64,000 nucleotides of DNA, from positions 30,419 to 94,418 of the forward strand of contig NZ_LQOT01000030.1 of assembly GCF_002101585.1 (NCBI RefSeq), written 5' to 3'. How positions within the stretch are numbered: the stretch's first letter is position 1; each line of letters begins with the position of its first letter. Under the pieces are notes generated by a model, which had not been told where the DNA came from, ran no database searches, and saw nothing but the letters and a program-made list of their open reading frames with translations. Source of the stretch: Mycolicibacter engbaekii (lineage in GTDB: Bacteria > Actinomycetota > Actinomycetes > Mycobacteriales > Mycobacteriaceae). Positions 26,101 through 33,979 of the stretch are shown one piece after another. The position numbers were made by a program, and so were the translations under genes.

Positions 26101-28737
26101 GAAACCTGCGATCCGATACTGAGAACCACGCTGAACGAGCAGGACGGCACGCTGGAGTTCGCCGCCTTCACCGCGACGGCCAACGGCGACACCGCCTGGA
26201 CCATCACCGCCACAGCCGAACTCAACATCCGCCCCGTCTCGCCGCGACTTCGTGACCTCTCCATACAGCCCGACCCGCTCATCACGCTGGGCGATGAGGA
26301 CTTCTACGCCCGGACCCAGTCGATCGGCTTCACCTACGGCGATGCGTTCCGATCGGTTCGACAAGTGGCGGCCGGCGACGACTGGTCTGCCGCCGAACTG
26401 GCCATCCCGCCGGCGATCATCGACGACATCGACCACTACCGGTTTCACCCGGCCCTGGTCGACGGCGCGTTCCAGACCCTGTTCGGCGTCACCGGCCTCG
26501 GCGAAAGGGCGGGCGACGAGCCGTTCCTGCCCTCCCGAATCCGGCACTGCGCCATCTACGGCGCCCCCGAAGACCAGATGCGCGTGCACGCCCGGATCGT
26601 CTCGGCGACCACAGACGAGGTCGAATGCGACATCACGGTCACCGATGACATCGGGACACCGCTGGCCGTTTTCAACGGCTTCACGGTGCAGACGCTGGGC
26701 GTCGCATCCCGCCTGTCACTGGAGCGCATCGACAGGGGACTGCTCGAACTGCACTGGCGCTTGGCCGACCAATCCCCGGACCGGCAGGCGGCCGAGCCGG
26801 CCGGCGAGTCGTCGTGGCTGGTGTTCACCGATGACTCAGGCGTGGGGGACGCCCTGACCGAGGAGCTGCGCCGCCGTGGTCACCGGGTCGCCACCGTCGG
26901 GCACCGGCGTGGCGGTGGGCTGCACGAAGCCGCCGGCGGCTGCCAGATCGATCCCGGCAGCCCCGAACAACTGGACCAGCTGTTCGCCCAGCTCCACGAC
27001 GCCGCCGAACTCACCGGCATCGTCAACTGCTGGCCCCTGGACATCGGTTCGGGTGCGGTCGCCAAGGACCGCTCCGGTGCGCCGGCGGACGATCCGGATC
27101 TGCAGCTGGGCGTGCTGGCCGTCCTGCGCATCGTCAAAGCGCTCGCGGCACGGCCGACGACGGCACGCCTGCACCTGGTCACCGGCAACTGTCAGCCGGT
27201 GGCCGGCAGCCGGCTCACCGGGTTCGCCCAGGCCCCCGTCTGGGGCCTCGGCCGCGTCATCGGGCACCAGGAATTCGCCGAGAACTGGGGCGGCTTGATC
27301 GATATCGACGATGCCGATGACCCGGCTCAAACCGCTGTCCGCATCTGCGATCACCTGCTGGACGCCGATTCCGAAGACCAGATAGCGCTGCGCGGCGGAG
27401 TCACTTTCGTCCCGCGCCTTCGTCCCTGCCACAGCCTGACATCGCCGTTTCCGACCAAACTCAGCGCCGATGCGACGTACGTCGTCACCGGCGGCGTGGG
27501 TGCGCTCGGACGTCTCGTTGCCGGCTATCTCGCCCAGCGGGGAGCGCGGCACATCACGTTGCTGAGCAGAACTGCACTACCGCCGCGGGAGAGCTGGGCC
27601 GCGCTGACCGAATCCGAGGCCCATTTCGCAACGGTCCGAGCGCTCGAGGCGATCGAAGAGCTCGGCGCAGAGATCGAGACCGCCAGCGTCGACATCACCG
27701 ATTGCCGGCAGGTGGCCGACTGGCGCGCCGATCACCTCGGCCGCGGCGGCCGCCCGATTCGCGGGCTGGTGCATGCGGCGGGCAGCGTCGACGATCACCT
27801 GCTGGTCAACATGGCCGAGGACGAATTCGCCGCGGTGCTGGCCCCCAAGATCGTCGGCACCCAAGTGCTCCACGATGCACTGCGCGACGACGCCCTGGAG
27901 TTCTTCGTGCTGTTCGGGTCCGCCGGCTCAGTCGTCGCGTCACCGGGCCAGGGAAACTATGCGGCCGCCAATGCATTTCTCGACACCTTCGCGCACTACC
28001 GGCGGGAGCAGGGCCTGCCGGCGTTGACCATCGGGTGGGGTCCGTGGTCGGTGGGCATGGTCGAGGAACTGAAGTTGGAGAACATCTACGCGCAGCGGGG
28101 AATCGATCTGATCGCGCCTTCGGTGGGGGTACGGATTCTCGATCGGCTCATCAACCAGCAGATTCCCAGCGTCGTCGCGATCAGCGCGGATTGGAATCGC
28201 GCTCGCCGTGCCGGTTTCAGCGGACAGCCGCCGCAGATGTTCGCCGATCTGGAGACCGGCGAAGGCCGTCGTGACGATGCCGAAGGGGACTCCTCGATTC
28301 TGGCCGACCTCGCCAACACCCCCGAAGGCGAGCGTTTCGGCGTCATCGCCACCGCGGTTCGACAGCTGGTCGCCGACGTGTTCGACTGTGCGGTAACAGA
28401 CTTCGAGACCAATGAAATGCTGGATGACATCGGCTTGGACTCCATGATGGCGATGGACTTCCGGGTACGCATCAACGAGACGTTCTCCATTGATCTACCC
28501 CTGCTGGAGATCATCCGGGGAGTCAGCGTCGACTGCCTTGCCGGCCGGGTGCTCACCGAGCTGCACGCCATTCACGGTGATGTTCCCACCGGGACGCCCG
28601 AGCCGGAAACGGCGCAGATCCCCGTCGAGGATGTCGACAGCGTGGTCGATGACCTCTCGGAGGACGAACTGCGAGAGTTGCTGGCCCAGCTCGATGCCCC
28701 GGCCGGCGGGCCGGACATGGACGGCGCACGGCGATGA
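23164..28737 (+). CDS. Type I polyketide synthase, KS-AT-DH-psi-KR-ACP
   Basis: From ATG 23164 the protein has 1857 residues. TTG 23170 has the best-spaced AGGAG, and ATG 23149 is another option. KS (about 10-430) has Cys185, His320 and His360. AT (about 540-830) has GHSAGE with Ser632 and the specificity region PYHSHHM. DH (about 905-1180) has HRVQGSVVLP with His936 and Asp1100. A non-catalytic reductase-like region follows, then KR (from about 1440) with GGVGALG and Tyr1599, and a VDD motif that suggests a B-type KR. ACP has GLDSMM with Ser1760. There is no enoyl reductase, thioesterase or C domain, so a single module makes partly reduced, unsaturated chains, perhaps iteratively. It is coupled (ATGA) to an ABC exporter. 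The product and its release are unknown. Confidence 0.9.
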   Translation: MKLPDDDDRREPLAIVGIGCRFPGGADSAERFWQLLHSATDATCVVPETRWNAARYHDPSPAKVGKVVTARGGFLGEIDQFDAQFFGMSPREAHALDPQQRLLLHAAWESLEDAGIPAGDVAGADVGVFVGGFTLDYQLLQNQGHASRYRFKAHSATGMMMTMLANRISYALDLRGPSMSIDTACSSSLVAVHLAAQSIWNGECELALAGGVNVMIGPNTAIAESKSGFLSPEGRSKAFDDAADGYARGEGAAIVVIKRLNNALADGDEIYAQILGTAVSQDGHTDGITVPRGQAQECAIRTALDRAGVQPADVGYVEAHGTGTPVGDPIELQALAAALTIERPATAPLLIGSVKTNIGHLEAGAGVAGLIKAALVVKHGYIPAHLHLRTPTRHVSLTDLKIDIPATGRPFPQCERRIAGVNSFGFGGTNAHVVLAEPPAAAPAPQVGERPALPLTILPISARSEDALVAAAGRLADHLDTHPDIALPELAYTLSGRRTHLNYRHTLIAASAAEAREQLRSLAEDSKVSAGRAVQEAPKLAFVCSGMGPQWWGMCRELMDVFPEFTASLERSDRELSRYADWSLIEELRRDEADTRMTETEFAQPANFAIQVALAEQLAQFGISPDAVVGHSAGEVAAHHLAGLLTFEQAIHVIYHRSRLQQRVSGSGSMLAVGLDAQTLMRTLDEATRAELADQRVSVAAINSPFAVTLAGDTEVLDEIARQLNDAAVFNRRLSVKVPYHSHHMDAVRAELFSAFEGLSSKSAVLPLYSTVTGEKLDRYHAGAAYWWQNTRATVLFEPAIRRMLDDGYTHFVELAPHPVLAGSIFETAGKQNISVTASQRRGQDAGRALLECVGALFCRGHDVAWSALHPDSAHRLLKLPSYPWQTKRFWTETQEATEALFYQPVHPLLGQKVSAVHPTWEAELSTVLTPFLNDHRVQGSVVLPGSAYVEMAQAAAAETYGATCSVDNLVFHRAVILDETCDPILRTTLNEQDGTLEFAAFTATANGDTAWTITATAELNIRPVSPRLRDLSIQPDPLITLGDEDFYARTQSIGFTYGDAFRSVRQVAAGDDWSAAELAIPPAIIDDIDHYRFHPALVDGAFQTLFGVTGLGERAGDEPFLPSRIRHCAIYGAPEDQMRVHARIVSATTDEVECDITVTDDIGTPLAVFNGFTVQTLGVASRLSLERIDRGLLELHWRLADQSPDRQAAEPAGESSWLVFTDDSGVGDALTEELRRRGHRVATVGHRRGGGLHEAAGGCQIDPGSPEQLDQLFAQLHDAAELTGIVNCWPLDIGSGAVAKDRSGAPADDPDLQLGVLAVLRIVKALAARPTTARLHLVTGNCQPVAGSRLTGFAQAPVWGLGRVIGHQEFAENWGGLIDIDDADDPAQTAVRICDHLLDADSEDQIALRGGVTFVPRLRPCHSLTSPFPTKLSADATYVVTGGVGALGRLVAGYLAQRGARHITLLSRTALPPRESWAALTESEAHFATVRALEAIEELGAEIETASVDITDCRQVADWRADHLGRGGRPIRGLVHAAGSVDDHLLVNMAEDEFAAVLAPKIVGTQVLHDALRDDALEFFVLFGSAGSVVASPGQGNYAAANAFLDTFAHYRREQGLPALTIGWGPWSVGMVEELKLENIYAQRGIDLIAPSVGVRILDRLINQQIPSVVAISADWNRARRAGFSGQPPQMFADLETGEGRRDDAEGDSSILADLANTPEGERFGVIATAVRQLVADVFDCAVTDFETNEMLDDIGLDSMMAMDFRVRINETFSIDLPLLEIIRGVSVDCLAGRVLTELHAIHGDVPTGTPEPETAQIPVEDVDSVVDDLSEDELRELLAQLDAPAGGPDMDGARR

Positions 28738-29582
28738 CCTCGGATCGGGCGTCAGCGGTGCAGGTACGGGGCCTGTGCAAAAGCTACGGGCGCCTGCGCG
28801 CCGTGCACGGCCTGGACCTCGACATCTATGACGGCGAGATCTTCGCCATCCTCGGTCCCAACGGTGCCGGAAAGTCGACGACCATCGAAATCCTGGAAGG
28901 CCACCGCAAACGCGACTCCGGACGGGTCAGCGTCTTGGGGCAGGATCCCGGTGCGGCGGGACGCGGCTGGCGCGCCAGAATCGGGATCGTCCTTCAGGAA
29001 ACCAGTGACTTCGGGATGCTGACGGTCCAGGAAACCGTGAACATGTTCGCGAAATGCTATGGCACGGCGCGAACGTCGGGGGAACTGCTGGAACTGGTCG
29101 GGCTCGCCAGTACCTCCGGTTCGCGGGTACGGACGCTGTCCGGCGGGCAGCGTCGCCGGCTGGATGTGGCGCTGGGGATCATCGGCCGACCGGAGCTGCT
29201 GTTTCTGGACGAGCCGACCACCGGCTTCGATCCCGAAGCGCGACGACAGTTCTGGGATCTCATCCGGCTGTTGTCCTCCGACGGCACGACCATTGTGCTG
29301 ACCACCCACTACCTGGAAGAAGCCGCCGCACTGGCGGATCGGGTGGCGGTCGTGGCGGACGGACGGCTGGCGGCGCTGGATTCCCCGGCCCGACTGACCG
29401 CGCACGTGGCTTCGGCCGCGACCGTGCGCTGGATGCAGGGCGACGTGCTTCGGGAGCAGCAGACCGACCGGCCCACGGAGCTGATCCGCCGCCTTTCCTC
29501 CGGAGGCGGCGAACTGGCTCAGCTGACCGTCACGCGGCCCACCCTCGAAGACGCCTACCTGCGCCTGATCGAAGGGAATTGA
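28734..29582 (+). CDS. ABC transporter ATP-binding protein (DrrA-like exporter)
   Basis: A 282-residue ATPase with Walker A GPNGAGKST near residue 42, signature LSGGQRRRLDVALG, Walker B LLFLDEPTTG and the switch His in TTHYLEE. The C-terminal 60 residues match the extension seen in drug/lipid exporter ATPases (DrrA type). The ATG overlaps the PKS stop, and the permease starts 1 bp after its own stop, so the three genes form a tight unit. It probably powers export of the polyketide product. Confidence 0.9.
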   Translation: MTSDRASAVQVRGLCKSYGRLRAVHGLDLDIYDGEIFAILGPNGAGKSTTIEILEGHRKRDSGRVSVLGQDPGAAGRGWRARIGIVLQETSDFGMLTVQETVNMFAKCYGTARTSGELLELVGLASTSGSRVRTLSGGQRRRLDVALGIIGRPELLFLDEPTTGFDPEARRQFWDLIRLLSSDGTTIVLTTHYLEEAAALADRVAVVADGRLAALDSPARLTAHVASAATVRWMQGDVLREQQTDRPTELIRRLSSGGGELAQLTVTRPTLEDAYLRLIEGN

Positions 29583-29583
29583 C

Positions 29584-30438
29584 GTGACCGAGCTTGTACA
29601 GGATGCGACCGGTGCACGCAGCGCCGGACCGCAGGCGGCACCGGAACTCCCGTCGGCCGTGCGGATCGGCTTCTCGCGTGTTCTGCCCGAGCTGAAGATG
29701 TTCTACCGCCGCCCGGAACAGATCGCGCTGACCTTCTCGATGCCGGCAGTGATATGCCTTCTGCTGGGATCGATCTTCACCTCCAAAGTGCCCGGCACCC
29801 AGACACCCACCGGAGCCGTGATCGCGGCGAGCATGCTTGCCTACGGGATTCTCTCGACGTCGTTCACCAACCTCGGAATCAGCATCGCGGCCGACCGGGA
29901 AACCGGGGCCCTGCGTCGACTGCGCGGCACCCCGGCGACAGCGACGTCGTACTTCATCGGAAAGATCATGCTGGTTGCCATCGCGAGCCTGGCCGAGGCG
30001 GCACTGCTGTTGGTCCTGGGGGTGCTGGTCTTCGACCTGCGTCTGCCCACCAGCGCATCCGCATGGTTCACCTTGGTGTGGGTGGCGGTCCTGGGAATCG
30101 TCAGCTGTTCGCTGCTGGGCATTCTGGTCAGCAACGTCGCCAGCAACGCGGTTTCGGCCGCCGTTCTCACCAACGGCCCCGCGGTTGGCCTGCAATTCCT
30201 GTCGGGCACCTACGTGCCGCTGATGTTGATACCGACATGGATGTTGGTCATCGGATCGCTCTTTCCCGTCAAGTGGATGGCTCAGGGATTTCGTTCGGTG
30301 TTCCTGCCGGCACAGATGGTGGTCTTCGAACCAGCCGGGTCCTGGGAACTGGGGCGCATCTTTGTGGTCCTGGCGGCGTGGAGCGTGGCCGGTCTGGTGG
30401 CTTGCCTGCTGGTGTTCCGATGGTCGGATCGAGGTTGA
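29584..30438 (+). CDS. ABC-2 type transporter permease
   Basis: From GTG 29584 the product has 284 residues. An N-terminal cytoplasmic segment of about 45 residues is followed by six hydrophobic spans; TAT-SYFIGKIMLVA and LGILVSNVASNAVSAAVLTN are typical of ABC-2 permeases such as DrrB. It pairs with the ATPase directly upstream and would form the channel for the exported lipid-like product. Confidence 0.88.
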   Translation: MTELVQDATGARSAGPQAAPELPSAVRIGFSRVLPELKMFYRRPEQIALTFSMPAVICLLLGSIFTSKVPGTQTPTGAVIAASMLAYGILSTSFTNLGISIAADRETGALRRLRGTPATATSYFIGKIMLVAIASLAEAALLLVLGVLVFDLRLPTSASAWFTLVWVAVLGIVSCSLLGILVSNVASNAVSAAVLTNGPAVGLQFLSGTYVPLMLIPTWMLVIGSLFPVKWMAQGFRSVFLPAQMVVFEPAGSWELGRIFVVLAAWSVAGLVACLLVFRWSDRG

Positions 30439-30511
30439 CCGTGCTCGAACGCAATGAACCGCCGGCAGTTCAGCCCGGCGAAGCAATGCCGTTGCCGCGA
30501 AGGGGGACCCG

Positions 30512-31885
30512 ATGCCTTCCCTGTTGGTGATCACCTACCACTTCTTCTTCCAGGTCGTGGTCATTCTGGCCACCTACCGCCTGCTGTGGCCGCTGTTCCG
30601 TCGGCTGGCTCAGGTGCAGGTGGTCGCGATGATGGTGGCGGGGTTCCTGCTGGGTCCCTCCGTTCTGGGATGGCTCTGGCCGGCCGGGCAGCGGTGGCTG
30701 TTCCCCACGAAGCTGACCCTGGGGTCGGAGACGTTCACCCACCCGAACCTCACGGTCATCTACGTGGTCGGTCAACTGGGCCTGGTGCTGTACATGTTCC
30801 TGGTCGGGGCGTCGTTCAAGCTCGACATCCTGACCGCGCACTGGCGGCAAGCCGGTGTCACCTCGGCTGCCGGAATCGGCGTTCCCCTGGTGCTCGGCGG
30901 CATCCTCGGAGCGTGGATGGTCAGTCGCGGAGGCTATTTCACCGACAACGTCGCATCATGGCAAGGCGGCCTGTTCGTCGCCGCCGCCGTCGCGATCACC
31001 GCCTTTCCCATGCTGGCGTGGATCGTCTACGACTCGGGACTGCTCAATACCCGGCTGGGAACGGTGTCGCTGTCCTGCGCCGCCTTCGATGACGCATGTT
31101 CGTGGGTGTTGCTGGCGACGGTGGTGGCCACAGCCAAAGGAAGCGTGTCCGGTGCGGTCCTTGCCATCGGCGGCGGGCTGACGTACCTGCTGTTCATGGT
31201 CTATCTCGGCCGGCCGCTGCTGGCCCGATTGGAGACCTGGTCGCCGCCCCGCGCTGCGATCGAACGGACGGGTGGCCTGCCCATCGCGCACACCAGCGTT
31301 GTTCTGCTGGTCGTGCTGTCGGCGAGTTGTTTCACCGACTTCGTCGGAATCTATTCCGTGTTCGGCGCTTTCGTGGCCGGTGCCGTGATGCCGCGCGGTC
31401 CGCTGCTGACCCAGATCCGAGAGCACTTCGAGCCGTTGACGGCGTATCTGCTCATTCCGGCCTTCTTCATCTACTCCGGACTGAACACGCAGCTCACCCT
31501 GATACTGGATGGGCCCACTCTGCTCATGGCGGCGATCGTGCTGGTGGTGTCCTTCAGCGCGAAGTTCGGTGCGGTGGGGCTGGCGGCCCGGTGGCAGGGC
31601 ATGAGCCGGCTCGAGGCGGCTTCCATGGGGGCACTGGCCAATGCACGCGGCCTGATGGAACTCATTCTGCTCAACATCGGATTCGAAGCCGGTCTGATCT
31701 CCGGGAAGCTGTACACGATCCTGGCCCTGATGACCATTGTGACGACGTTGGTCGCGACACCGCTGCAGCGGCAGTTCGAGCGCCGCCTGCGCAAAGCCGG
31801 ATCGAAGTTCGGCGCCGCCGGGGAGGAGCCCCTTGCCGCGGGTGGCGTCGAGGGCGCACCGGCGGTTGCCGTGCCCGGCCGCTGA
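30512..31885 (+). CDS. Cation/proton antiporter (CPA2 family)
   Basis: The 457-residue membrane protein has about 12 hydrophobic spans. The family motif region is seen in VAAAVAITAFPMLAWIV, FDDACSWVLL, with the acidic pair in the ion-binding helix, and FGAFVAGAVMP. The start ATG 30512 has AAGGGGG just upstream. It lies 73 bp after the ABC permease and before the SigK-type promoter at 31949. It may be the last gene of the polyketide operon, perhaps giving self-resistance or pH control, but that link is only positional. The C-terminal 35 residues are hydrophilic and short for a regulatory domain. Confidence 0.85.
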   Translation: MPSLLVITYHFFFQVVVILATYRLLWPLFRRLAQVQVVAMMVAGFLLGPSVLGWLWPAGQRWLFPTKLTLGSETFTHPNLTVIYVVGQLGLVLYMFLVGASFKLDILTAHWRQAGVTSAAGIGVPLVLGGILGAWMVSRGGYFTDNVASWQGGLFVAAAVAITAFPMLAWIVYDSGLLNTRLGTVSLSCAAFDDACSWVLLATVVATAKGSVSGAVLAIGGGLTYLLFMVYLGRPLLARLETWSPPRAAIERTGGLPIAHTSVVLLVVLSASCFTDFVGIYSVFGAFVAGAVMPRGPLLTQIREHFEPLTAYLLIPAFFIYSGLNTQLTLILDGPTLLMAAIVLVVSFSAKFGAVGLAARWQGMSRLEAASMGALANARGLMELILLNIGFEAGLISGKLYTILALMTIVTTLVATPLQRQFERRLRKAGSKFGAAGEEPLAAGGVEGAPAVAVPGR

Positions 31886-31948
31886 TCGGTCACCCGGGGC
31901 GCGGCGGGCGCGGGCACGGCTGCATTTTCGGCCGGCGTCCCGAATATT

Positions 31949-31975
31949 CCGACCAGAGCGCCGTTGGCTCCGAAT
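31949..31975 (+). promoter_or_regulatory. Putative SigK promoter 3 (amine oxidase-DUF1365-UfaA1-SigK operon)
   Basis: CCGACC (31949-31954), 15 bp, CCGAAT (31970-31975), 7 bp, ATG 31983. It stands in front of the gene equivalent to Rv0449c, a recalled SigK target, and so anchors the assignment of the two copies at 19095 and 21214. A second CCGAAT word (31940-31945) overlaps the spacer upstream. Confidence 0.82.
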
Positions 31976-31982
31976 AACTTTC

Positions 31983-33287
31983 ATGTCAATAACACCGCAC
32001 CGCAAGCGGTCCGTCGCCATCATCGGCAGCGGGGTAGCCGGTTTGACGGCCGCCTACGTCTTGTCCCGGCACTGTCGCGTCACTCTCTTCGAGGCCGACA
32101 CCCGGCTCGGCGGCCATGCCCACACCCACTTCGTCACCGCTGACGACGGCAGCACCCTGGGCGTCGACTCGGCCTTCCTGGTCTACAACGACCGGACCTA
32201 CCCGACGCTGTGCCGGCTGTTCGACGAACTCGGGGTGCGCGGCACCGAGACCGACATGTCGATGTCGGTGCGCAACGACGCGACGGGCCTGGAATACGCC
32301 GGCGCGCAGGGCGCCGCGGGCCTGTTCGCCTCACCGCGGACGCTGCGTCCCCGCCACCTGCTGATGCTGGCCGAGATCCGGCGCTTCCATCGTGCCGCCA
32401 CCGCCGTACTGCAGCAGTCGACGCCGGACGACTTGCAGCCCCTCGGCGCATTTTTGGCGCGCCACGGCTTCTCCAGCTACTTCATCGTCAACTTCATGAC
32501 GCCGTTGGTGGCCGCGGTGTGGTCCTGCCCGGCCGATGATGCGCTGAGCTACCCCGCCCGCTACCTGTTCACCTTCCTGCAGCACCACGGGATGCTCTCG
32601 GTGTTCGGGTCCCCGACGTGGCGCACCGTGACCGGCGGTTCGGCGAGCTACGTGGACCGGATCGCCGCAAGGGTCGACGAGGTCTGCACCGACAGTGTCG
32701 TGTGGGCGCTGCGCCGGGTGTCCGACGGAGTGCTGCTGCATGCGCCCGGCGTGGGGCAGCGGCATTTCGACGCCGCGGTTGTCGCGGTGCACCCCGATCA
32801 GGCGTTGCGGCTGCTGCACAGCCCCACAGCCAAAGAGCGGGCCGTGCTCGGGGCCATGCCCTATTCGACCAACTACGCCCAACTGCACACCGACGAGTCC
32901 GTGCTGCCCCGGCACGCCAGAGCCCGGGCGTCATGGAACTACCGGATCGCCGCGGACCGCCGGGGTGTGCTGGTGACCTACGACGTCAGCCGGTTGATGC
33001 GCATCGGTTCGCGGCGGCGCTTCCTGGTCACGCTGGGTGGCGCAGATCTGGTCGATCCGCGATCGGTGCTCGCCGAGATGACCTACCACCATCCGCTTTT
33101 CACCCCGGAGTCGGTCGGCGCCCAGCGCCGTCTGGCCGAACTCGGCGATCACCGCATCGTGTTCGCCGGTGCCTACCACGGCTGGGGTTTTCACGAAGAC
33201 GGCGCGGCGTCGGGCGTCCGCGCTGCCTGGCGACTCGGGGCCGACTGGGCGCCGGCCGCGACGTGCGATCGGGCGTGCGCATGCTGA
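31983..33287 (+). CDS. FAD/NAD(P)-binding amine-oxidase-like protein (Rv0449c-type)
   Basis: A 434-residue flavoprotein. The N-terminal FAD motif VAIIGSGVAGLTAAYVLSRH is followed by LFEADTRLGGHAHT, as in amine oxidases and phytoene-desaturase-like enzymes. The C terminus has the second FAD segment VFAGAYHGWGFHEDG. Start ATG 31983 lies 7 bp after a putative SigK -10 element. With the next two genes it forms the trio also found in the sigma-E/ChrR singlet-oxygen regulon of Rhodobacter (from memory), where fatty-acid modification is the output. The flavin reaction itself is not established. Confidence 0.88.
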   Translation: MSITPHRKRSVAIIGSGVAGLTAAYVLSRHCRVTLFEADTRLGGHAHTHFVTADDGSTLGVDSAFLVYNDRTYPTLCRLFDELGVRGTETDMSMSVRNDATGLEYAGAQGAAGLFASPRTLRPRHLLMLAEIRRFHRAATAVLQQSTPDDLQPLGAFLARHGFSSYFIVNFMTPLVAAVWSCPADDALSYPARYLFTFLQHHGMLSVFGSPTWRTVTGGSASYVDRIAARVDEVCTDSVVWALRRVSDGVLLHAPGVGQRHFDAAVVAVHPDQALRLLHSPTAKERAVLGAMPYSTNYAQLHTDESVLPRHARARASWNYRIAADRRGVLVTYDVSRLMRIGSRRRFLVTLGGADLVDPRSVLAEMTYHHPLFTPESVGAQRRLAELGDHRIVFAGAYHGWGFHEDGAASGVRAAWRLGADWAPAATCDRACAC

Positions 33288-33979
33288 CCCCGGCGATCTA
33301 TCGAACCGCGATCACCCACCGCAGACAGGCGCCGCTGGTACACCAATTCGCCTACCGCGGATACAGCTGGTTCATCGACATCGATGAACCGCCGCGCCTG
33401 CCCTGGTGGTTGAGCCCGTTCGCCCGATTCGACGCCGGGGATCACCTGCACGGGTCCAGTGGCGACTCGCTGCGGCAGCGCGTCGACCGATTCCTGGCCG
33501 AACGCGACGCCGCCGTCCCCGCCGGACGCGTCTATGCACTGCTGCAGGCACGGGTCGGCGGTTATGTGTTCAATCCGATCAGCGTGTTCTGGTGCCACGA
33601 CCGGCACGGCGAACTGCGGTACGTGATCGCCGAGGTGCACAACACCTACGGGCAACGTCACGCCTATCTTCTGCCGCCCGCCGAGGCACCGGTGCGTGTC
33701 GCCAAGCAGTTCTACGTGTCGCCCTTCTTTACGGTCGCGGGCCACTATCTGGTGCGGGCTCCGCGTCCCGGGAGCGGTGTGGACATCAGTATCTCGCTGT
33801 ACCAGAACGACAGGCCGGTGTTCGCCGCGACGATGCGCGGCGACGGGCACCCGGCCACCCCCGCTCGCGTCGCCCGCATGCAAGTCCTGGCGCCGCTGGC
33901 ACCGCTGGTGGTCGCGGCCCGCATCCGTCTACAGGGCATCGCAATCTGGTTGCGCGGAGTTCCGGTGGTGAAACGATGA
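33281..33979 (+). CDS. DUF1365 family protein (Rv0448c-type)
   Basis: A 232-residue DUF1365 protein, with IYRTAITHRRQAP at the start, FNPISVFWCHD in the middle and AKQFYVSPFF, all strongly conserved in the family. It almost always lies between an amine-oxidase-like gene and a cyclopropane-type methyltransferase, as here. Its biochemical role is unknown. The ATG overlaps the upstream gene by 7 bp and its own stop overlaps the next start (ATGA), so the three proteins are made in step. Confidence 0.88.
   Translation: MLTPAIYRTAITHRRQAPLVHQFAYRGYSWFIDIDEPPRLPWWLSPFARFDAGDHLHGSSGDSLRQRVDRFLAERDAAVPAGRVYALLQARVGGYVFNPISVFWCHDRHGELRYVIAEVHNTYGQRHAYLLPPAEAPVRVAKQFYVSPFFTVAGHYLVRAPRPGSGVDISISLYQNDRPVFAATMRGDGHPATPARVARMQVLAPLAPLVVAARIRLQGIAIWLRGVPVVKR

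Noticed and set aside
24520..26589. Reverse-strand open frame of about 690 codons inside the PKS gene
   Set aside because: Antisense to AT and DH domains whose catalytic residues are all in place on the forward strand.
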